From Coniochaeta sp. PMI_546 (taxonomy: Eukaryota; Ascomycota; Sordariomycetes; Coniochaetales; Coniochaetaceae), in NCBI GenBank assembly GCA_021432605.1, contig MU271143.1, positions 4,260,763-4,324,762 of the forward strand: a stretch of 64,000 nt of DNA, written 5' to 3'. A program made the translations under genes and the position numbers. The notes beneath the pieces were generated by a model. That model saw nothing but the letters and a program-made list of their open reading frames with translations, was not told the origin of the DNA and did no database searches. Numbering within the stretch: position 1 is the first letter of the stretch; every line of letters starts with the position of its first letter. Positions 56,300-64,000 of the stretch are shown piece after piece.

Positions 56300-59200
56300 A
56301 AACGTTTTTATATAAAGATTACGAATCGGTTTATATTAATTCGGTTTATTATAATTAGATTTCGTAGAATTCGTATATCTTCTACCGTTATACTTAATAT
56401 ATATAAGAAAAACTAGATTATAAATAGATACCGGTACGATTATTAGTAACTAGGCCGATACCTTATTTTTACCGACCTAAAGATATCGAAAGATACGAGG
56501 AAATATATAAGAACGGATAGTACTTATTACTAACGTTACCCGGGATTATATAATTATAATTTAACCCGATAAAATAAAAATTCCTAATAATAATAGAACT
56601 TAAACGAAAAATCGAAAGTAAGAACTAGTTATAAATTATTTACTTACCCGAAAACTCGGTAAGATAAACGGGACGATTAAGATATTCGGTATCGGAAATC
56701 GTAACGTAAGTTACGACGAAAGAAGAATTAACCGAAGAGTTCTAAATACGTTAATAAGCCCGTAACGCGTAGATTAACGCGTTCCTAATAAACTATCGAG
56801 GTTATAAGATATAAATATAAAAGAGAGTTAAAAAAATAAACTAAAAGTAGATTCAAATAGAAAAACGTTTAGAAAAACTATTAGTTTTTAAGTCGGAAAT
56901 AGAAGAGGAAGATTACGGGGAATTATTAAAACCTTTTTCTAAAACTAAAGATAAACTTGAATATTACGGTATTTCGTTCCGAAGATTAAAAAAACGGTTA
57001 AAAAATGATTAACGTCGATTATAAAAAGATTATATCGACGTAATATAGAAAGATCTTTATATACGACCGTAGGAATTAAATATTTACGAGTTACGATTAA
57101 TATATAAGGAAGTTATACCCAAGTAATAATAGGTAACGGAATATAAAGAAATTATATCTCGTTAAATCTCGTTAATATATTACGATTACTTTAGAAGAAG
57201 AAAGACGAGCCCTACCGATTCAAAACTATTAATAGAAACCTTATCGATTATAAAGGAGGAATAGTAGATATAAAGATTACGTTTTTTTAAGTTATTATTT
57301 AAGGTTATAATTACGAGATAACGTTCGATATTACGGAGATCTTATCGTACGGTATAATACTAGGGATACTTTGGTTACGAACGAATAATCCCCGAATTAA
57401 TTAGAAAATAAGCTAATTTTAATAAGATATATTAAAAAGAAAGTTAGCTTTTATAGAAAGTAGACTTTATGGGGAAAAACTTATACGCGATTTTAGAAAA
57501 GCTTTAATAATTTACGAAACGATTATAAAGATTTAGTTTATATCGACGCGAACGATTCCGAAGGAATATTATCGATACGATAAATTGTTCAAACCCGAAC
57601 TTAAGATAGGATTACTTAAATATAATCGTTAGGATTATAAAATCAATCTTTAATTAAGTAAGAAACCCGGATTTTATAAGATTTACCTTTTTAACGACTT
57701 ATAATTATAAACGTTAAGAGAATATATTAATAAAAATCTAAAAAAAGGTTATATTCGATTATTATAATTACTAATAAAATACCTTATCTTATTTATACTT
57801 AAGAAAAATAGGAAGTTACGTTTCGTTATAAATTATCGATAGTTTAATAATATTACTATTAAAGATCGAAGATTATTATTTCTTATATCCGAACTAAAAG
57901 ACCGGTTATATAAAGCCGGATAGTTTATTATTTTAGATTTCAAAAGAGTATATAACCTAATACGAATTAGAAAAAGAGATAAGTAAAAGACGGTATAACG
58001 ATCTAGGTTAAGATAATACGAATATTATATTATACTTTTCGGGCTTATTAACGTATTAGCTTTTTTCTAGAAAATAATCAATTACGTATTTCGAAAGTAG
58101 TTAGACGACTTCGTCGTCGCGTACCTCGATAATATTTTAATCTATTCGGAAAACCTCGAATAATATAAAAAGTACGTCTACTTCGTTTTATAGGTATTAT
58201 AAGACGCGAATTTATTAATCGAACCCGAAAAATATAAATTTTACTAGTAAAAAATAAAAATTTTCGGCTACGTTATATTATTAAGCTAGTTTAAAATAGA
58301 TCTAAATAAGTTAAAAACTATTAAAGAATAATTTATATTAGAAACGGTTATAGGAATACGAACTTTTCTAAAGATTATTAATTTCTATCGAAAATTTATT
58401 AAGGATTACGGTAAAATCGCGATACCTTTTACCAACTTTACTAAAAAGGACCTAACGTTCGAATAGATTTCGAAAAAAGAAAAGATATTTTAGGAATTTA
58501 AAAGAAAGATTTTAAGTTAACTAATATTAATTATTACGGATCCCGAAAAACCTTACGAAATGGAAACCGATACGTCGGAATTCGTATTTGGAAGCTAATT
58601 AGGATAAAAAGATAAATAAGGAAGATTATACCCGGTAGTATTTTTCTCGAAAAAATTAAATAAACCGGAATTCAATTATAATATACTAGATAAGGAGCTA
58701 ATAACTATTATTAAGGCGTTTAAAGAATAGAAATATTACTTTATAAGGGCAAGATATAAGATAAAGGTCTTAACGGATTATAAAAACCTTATTACGTTTA
58801 TTTTTACGAAAAAACTTAATAAACGGTAAATTAGATAATATAAATTCCTTACCGATTTCGATTTCGAAATTATATATAAAAAAGGAAATGAAAATAGTAA
58901 AACGAACGTTTTTAGCCGACAAAAAGATCTAAAACTAGAAAAAGAAATACGTTCGGCGAACTTCTTTAAGACTAACCGATAAAAGAACCTTAAATTCGAT
59001 ACGTAGATCAGAATAATATAAAATATAAAGCCCGAAGAATAATAAGTAAAAAAGATTAAGAGGTATCGGAAGAAAAAAGTAGAAAAAGACGTTACCTTTA
59101 TACTTCCGTTATATTACGGTTTATTATAGTTTAGGAATAGGGTATACGTACCTAGTAAACTATAAAAGGAACTGGTAAAGGAATTTTATAAATATCTATT

Positions 59201-60430
59201 ACGGAGATATTAAAGAGTCTATAAGACTAGGGAATATATACGGCGGACTTACGATTTTCCGGAACTAGATAAGGTAATCAAATAGGTTATTAGCGAATAC
59301 GACGAGTATAATAAAGCCAAGTTAAATAGATATAAGCCGTACGGGTTATTATAACTTATATAACTACCGGAAAAACTATAGGAAATAGTTATAATAGACT
59401 TTATCGTTAAACTATTAGTATTAAAAGAACTTATAACTAAGGTCGTCTACGATAGTATATAAGTAGTTATAAACAAATTCTCTAAGTACGTATATTTTAT
59501 ACCGTATAAAAAGGCGAATATAATAGAGGATATGGCCTACGTTTTCTTAAAGGTAATAATAAGTTAGTATAGATTACCCAAATAGCTTATTACCGATAAA
59601 GATAAACTATTTACCTCTAAGTTCTAGATAACGTTAATACGATAAGTCGGAATTAAATATAAGTTATTAATATCGTTTTACCTATAAATAAATAGGTAAA
59701 TAGAATGAACAAACTAGACCTTTGAATAATATCTAAGGATATATATTAACGAAAAATAAGATAATTAGGTTAGGTAACTATTAGTAGTATAATAGGCTTA
59801 TAACAATATACCTAGCGAAACGTTAAACGGGTACTTACCGTTCTTTATTAATTACGGTCCCGAACCTATTATAAAGAAAGTATTGGGAAACGGATTAACG
59901 CCGTTAGATCCGGAATTATTATAAATAAAGTATACCGCGGAATAAATAAAACTATTTTACGGGAGATTTTACGGATATATAAAACTATTCAACTTACAAA
60001 TAATACGATATACGAATTAGAAAAGGTTAAAAAGACTAACTTTATAAAAAGGAAATAAAGTCTATTTCGTACGACGTAATATTAAAATAAAACGACTAAA
60101 CGATAAATTAAATTAAGAGAAAATCGGACTATTTAAAATTAAGAAAAAGTTATCTAATTTAAACTAGGAATTCTAATTATTAACGAATATACGTATTTAC
60201 CTAGTATTTTATATCTCGCTTTTCGAACTAATATCTAAGAACGCGAAATTAATAATAGATATCGAAATCGAACTAATATAAGAATACGAAATAGAAAAAA
60301 TCTTTAGATATAAAAAGGAAAGAAATATAGATTTTTATTACGTTAAATAAAAGAACTATAACGATTCGGAAAATATATAAGAACCCGAAACTTACCTTAC
60401 GAACTATTAGTAATTACTATAGGAATTTCG
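56300..60430 (+). pseudogene. Degenerate pol region (protease, RT, RNase H, integrase, chromodomain)
   Basis: Reverse transcriptase is clearest around 58010-58280: LPFGL-like, then a YLDN box at 58122-58133 where YLDD is expected, then LIEPEK and FFGYVI. RNase H-like KVLTDYKNL and TKKLNKR occur at 58760-58860. Integrase follows at about 59340-59900: LPEKL, VIDFI, LITDKD and NGYLPFFINYGPEP. A chromodomain lies at about 60280-60430: EYEIEKIF, YYVK, NYNDSENI and EPETYLTNY. In-frame stops from RIP occur throughout. Confidence 0.82.
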
Positions 60431-61097
60431 TTTTATAATAATATTATTACGTTAAAAATCGAAAAGGATAATATTACGTCGTTATAAATTACGTCTTAAT
60501 TTAAAATAAAGTCGTTATCTAAGGAAAAGGACGTAATAAAAGGCGGACGATTTTCGGTAATTTTCGTTACTTTACGATCAGTTTTTTCTTTTTCGACCCG
60601 TTTTAATTTTTCTATATTCGTTATACTTTTATATACCGTACGTAATATCTTTTCGAATTATAATTTCTTTTAACGACGTAATCGTTCTAACTTCGTTATA
60701 ATCTCGTTAATTTCTCGTTTTATAAAAAAAAGCTAATCGCCGATCCTAATCAAATCTTTAACGGAAAGACTTTAGACGTCGTATTTCGAACGACTAAGAT
60801 AAATATATTCCGTATAACGGGAAAAGTCGCCTTCCGATACTTAATAGGTCTTAAGACTACGAATCTCGTAAGAGGAATAAATAAGTATTTCGATAGATTA
60901 GAAAAGGACGGCTACCTAAAAAACGTTTTTACGAATAATAAATAATTCGACAGATTTCTTTTGCTTTTATATATTACGGTTAGATATAATAATAATAAAA
61001 AAAAGGAAACCTTCGAACGTGATTTATATAAATTATTAGTATTATTTAAAAGGAATATTAGGCTTTAAAGATAACGGTTAAAGGAAAAAAGGGATAA

Positions 61098-61495
61098 TAT
61101 TACGAACTTATAGGTAATAGAAAGTTCCTTACTAATAGATAAGGAATATATATACGGAAGGCTTATCGTACTATATAGGATAAGGGACCCCGGGTTACGT
61201 AACTGATAAGTACGATAGCCGTTTATTAGGGCTATTACTAATATTCCGGATAGCTATCTATTACAACTATTATTATAGTCTTTATAAGTATATAAGAAAG
61301 AGTCTCTTTAGATTCCGTTATAAATAGTTCTTAATCACCTAGTAATCAATTTAAATATTCAATCGAGGTTATTATTAAGTAAGATATTTGTCTTGACGAT
61401 ATTAGAATAAAGATTGCTTATTATACCTTAACTTACTTACCCTAAGTAACAGAACTTACCTTCTAATCCTTAACCCGTCTTAGGATCGTTATATC
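61098..61495 (+). repeat. Right LTR
   Basis: About 398 bp, starting TATTACGAAC (the first G of TGTTACGAAC changed to A) and ending CTTAGGATCGTTATA. Differences from the left LTR are almost all transitions. Confidence 0.85.
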
Positions 61496-61499
61496 GAGG

Positions 61500-62600
61500 A
61501 CAGCTCTCGGAAGGCTGAGAGCTAGTTGGAATATAAACGACCGACTCGAACTAGTCTAATATAACCGAGAGACTTAACGTATTATATACGTAATCTAAGA
61601 ACCAACGGCAAACTCCCTTCCGGATCGATTGAAACCGTCCTAGCCACTTATACTTAGCAATTCCGACTTCGATATCTTCTTAATTCAACTCGTCGCGATA
61701 TCGACTTAGATAAGTATTTACTAGCGAGATAGCCAATAACGCGTTTATCTTCTGAGCCGCGAGCCCGGTATTAGGATATTTCGGTAGGTTTGCGGAAGAT
61801 TCGAGGAATGTAAGCGAGCACCCGATTTGTATAGCCTTACTTTTTAGAACCTCCCTTGCTACGCGTTATTGAATAATAGAAAACGTAAGTATACCCGGCT
61901 TTATAATTCCGCTCTTGTACCAAGTAATATCTTAAATAATAAGTCCAAATAGGTCTATATAGTCTAAGCCGATAATAGTAAAGCCGTAAGTAACTATTCG
62001 GTCAAAGATATTCGTAATATCCTTCCTTCCGCCGGTATAGACTTTATATATTACTATATCAACCTTTTCTTACTTGAAAACGTATATTAAAAGTAGAGCG
62101 AAGAGCTATAGATATCTTAGCATATCTTGTTCGTCGCTAGCCTTATCGCGTAGGGTATCCTAGACTTCGAAGAAATACTAGGTAAAGATATTTTCTATAA
62201 GGGGTTAGAAATTAATTCGGATACGTTCTCGTTCGGTTCTTAAATAAGGAGATATATATAAGCCAACTTTGATCGGTTTCGAGAGATAGCGGAAATATAT
62301 TCTAAAGAATAACTCTATAATAGCGGCCGTGTTACCTTTACCCTTTATCCCAGTTATATAGATAACCTCGAGATTACTAGTATTCTAATCAATCGGAATA
62401 TATTTGCGAAAGCTAGGCGAAAGCCTTACCTTGTACCCTAAATCTACGAGCTATGATTTCATACCGAAGTTGTTAGGCTGATTTTTCGTCGGCCGAACGA
62501 ACAAAGGCCTCGAACGAGAGCGAAGGATCTAAACGGTATCTTGTACCCGTTAGTAAGTGACATAAGACCTGCTAGGTACTGAATATACTTTATAGAGCTT
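61500..62600 (-). pseudogene. RIP-mutated folylpolyglutamate synthase-like pseudogene
   Basis: Minus-strand translation shows the FPGS (MurC-F/FolC) order with stops: VIYITGIKGKGN (P-loop, expected GTKGKGS), KVGLYISPYLRTERERIRINF, TGGRKDITNIFDRIVTYGFTIIGLD, WYKSGIIKPG, NLPKYP, QKINALLAISLVNTYL, KYKWLGRFQSI and WFLDYVYN. These correspond residue for residue to the ATP-binding, folate-binding and Mur-ligase middle domains. The C-terminal domain is missing where the right LTR begins. The gene is broken by several stop codons, and its mutations are C-to-T/G-to-A, so a duplicated FPGS copy was probably inactivated by RIP. The functional gene should be elsewhere. The N-terminal limit is unclear. 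Confidence 0.82.
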
Positions 62601-62729
62601 GGATATGTTATAATAAGGAATCGTACCGTTGTAGATCTACGTTGTCGGATATCGGTAGTGACCGAGGACTGAATATTTTTCCAAGTTATTTCTCGCTTCT
62701 TAGCCGCTCGTACTTTGCCCCACATATTC

Positions 62730-63829
62730 CTTGATCGTACTAACGCGAGAGGGGTACGGATATACGTAGCTGACTCCGCTGTTAGTCTGTGCCGCTCTGT
62801 CTCACTGAGTCGCCCGGGTTGCTGGCAGCCCTATAATCACTGGTTAGATTTGGACATATACGTGTGGATCAATCAGATGACTTGTGATCTAAATGCTAAC
62901 GAGTGCCTATGTAGCCAAATTTCAAACGATGGACTATTTAGCTTAGTTTAACGTCCTCTAGGGGTATATATTTCCATAGGGCGATTTGGATGGGAACTTT
63001 CTTAGTACAGGTTTCTCGGGGACGATAAGGACCATAGTGCTATAAATAGGCACCCAGATAGGCAGAATGTGGAGGATAGAACATACGAGATATAGCTAGG
63101 AAGGGCGAAGGAAGTGTTTCCTTTTCTGGCATTCCTCTTTAAGCTTTGGCTGGCGGTCGATCTCCCGCTATGGATCGTCTTCAGGGATGATAAGCTACGA
63201 TCAGCCCTACGGGGATGGCGGTGGTGCAGGATTAGACGGACTCAACCATGACGACATATAACTTCTATTTCCAACAGGCACGGAACCCTGGCGTACTGTA
63301 TCTAGAGCCGCCGTGCCGGATTGACCGCGGCTCCAGTAACTACGGCTGGCTCTGGATCCGTTACTGGAGTCTCGAACCCCAATTTCTCCTGAGCCCAGTA
63401 ACCGTGGCTGCCCGTTGTTCCACTACTGGAGTCGCCGTGCCGCATGGGCCGTGAGTCCAGTAACCACCGCTGCCTCTCCCCGCATTACTGGACACATGGT
63501 CTCCCTGCAACCGCGTTACAATACTACACACATGGTCAAGGCGCCATTCTGTTACTAGAGTCTCGAACCCCCGTTTGTGAACCAAAGAGCGAGGGGAGAT
63601 GGGGGGCCCTGGGGTCTACCTGTTTTTGGCGCCCGTCATTACTATGAGTCATATTTCCAGTGGGTCGAAAACCGCTCCTTTTCGATGATACAAGTACTGT
63701 ACTCTAGGCCACTAATTTACACACTGTGAAGAAGCCCCACAGAAACTTGTGTTATAAATTACTTGAAGCTAAAAACCGGAAGCTGAAGCTGGTTTTCATT
63801 ATACTGTAGCAAGAAGAATTAAGGTGAGC
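62730..63829. other. Gene-free transition region with a short repeat cluster
   Basis: Composition rises from RIP-like to about 50% GC after roughly 62,950. No coding exon supported. The repeat cluster at 63,280-63,600 is listed separately. The stretch from 63,680 to 63,829 is AT-richer and is probably the 3' flank of the TPR gene. Confidence 0.5.
63280..63600. repeat. Cluster of short inverted and direct repeats around CTCCAGTAAC/GTTACTGGAG
   Basis: CTCCAGTAAC, CCCAGTAACC and TCCAGTAACC alternate with GTTACTGGAG, CTACTGGAG, TTACTGGAC and TTACTAGAG over about 300 bp, several followed by TCTCGAACCCC or GCCGTGCCG. The inverted pair near 63,332 and 63,359 could form a hairpin. Possibly a short non-autonomous element or a recombinogenic minisatellite. 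Confidence 0.5.
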
Positions 63830-64000
63830 CTAGCTACTCCATTTGGACACAGTGGCCAAGGACGATAGCGTGTCAGGATGCTGAGGTCCGAGGACTCGCT
63901 GCCGAGCCTCTACGCAGTCTTGCATCAACGCTAGGGCATCTTGATGTCGACCTTGACTCTTCCACGTGAAAGCAAGGTTGTTCATGCTGGTCAGCGTGTC
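63830..64000 (-). CDS. TPR (kinesin-light-chain-like) repeat protein, C-terminal fragment
   Basis: The last 56 codons of a gene continuing beyond the window end. The frame contains NNLAFTWKSQGRHQDALALM, then EARQRVLGPQHPDTLSSLA, the 42-residue TPR_10/TPR_12 repeat with the HPDTL signature, and stops at 63830-63832. In fungi such arrays usually form the C-terminal ligand-sensing part of NACHT or NB-ARC NOD-like receptors or patatin-like proteins involved in non-self recognition; the N-terminal domain is outside the window, so the type is unknown. Confidence 0.82.
   Translation of the reverse strand, partial: DTLTSMNNLAFTWKSQGRHQDALALMQDCVEARQRVLGPQHPDTLSSLATVSKWSS

Larger units (their letters stand above)
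54756..61495 (+). mobile_element. RIP-degraded Ty3/gypsy chromovirus (LTR retrotransposon)
   Basis: About 6.7 kb, bounded by direct LTRs at 54756-55151 and 61098-61495. The interior, read on the plus strand, keeps the gag - protease - reverse transcriptase - RNase H - integrase - chromodomain order of Ty3/gypsy chromoviruses, riddled with stop codons. Reverse transcriptase, RNase H, integrase and chromodomain motifs are recognisable despite RIP. It is non-functional. The right LTR borders a folylpolyglutamate synthase-like pseudogene. I could not find a matching target-site duplication. Confidence 0.88.

Overview
The window is nuclear DNA of a filamentous ascomycete (Pezizomycotina). Genes carry short introns (43-105 bp) with GTAAGT-like donors and CAG/TAG acceptors. 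The families are typical of that group: Zn2Cys6 regulators with a fungal middle homology region, Dal5-, TRI12- and NCS1-type transporters, and a DUF917-fused hydantoinase. A 10-kb AT-rich block bears the signature of repeat-induced point mutation (RIP). The species cannot be named from the sequence.

Layout. 1-18.4 kb looks like an aromatic-catabolism neighbourhood: a phenol-hydroxylase-type FAD monooxygenase (5' end cut by the window), a small cupin, a CocE/X-Pro-peptidase-like hydrolase, a C2H2 plus Zn2Cys6 regulator, an extradiol (VOC) dioxygenase and a divergent MFS pump. Between them lie an unrecognised 381-aa protein, a very acidic repeat protein and a regulator-like protein with no visible DNA-binding domain. 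18.4-26.6 kb has two more MFS transporters separated by long gene-free DNA. 26.7-31.5 kb holds three secretory-pathway glycosylation genes: a nucleotide-sugar transporter, a GPI12/PIG-L de-N-acetylase and an Och1-like glycosyltransferase. 31.5-38.6 kb is gene-poor: a relic, a tiny putative secreted protein and a Zn2Cys6 regulator with an internal, non-canonical cluster.

38.6-51.3 kb is a compact five-gene group: NCS1 permease, aldo-keto reductase, hydantoinase/oxoprolinase-DUF917 fusion, Zn2Cys6 regulator and 2-oxoglutarate/Fe(II) oxygenase. Its logic is uptake of a cyclic amide or nucleobase-like compound, ring opening, redox and oxygenation steps, and a dedicated regulator. The regulator/hydantoinase intergenic region carries five copies of TAACGAT, and a TTCGGCTTA motif recurs in front of the oxygenase gene.

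51.3-61.5 kb is RIP-saturated: about 80-bp tandem repeats, an inverted partial LTR, and a Ty3/gypsy chromovirus flanked by two LTRs and broken throughout. It abuts a RIP-degraded folylpolyglutamate synthase-like pseudogene (about 61.5-62.6 kb). The last kilobase returns to normal composition, with a small repeat cluster and the 3' end of a TPR (kinesin-light-chain-like) gene running off the window. Exon boundaries were deduced by hand from reading frames, splice signals and family similarity.
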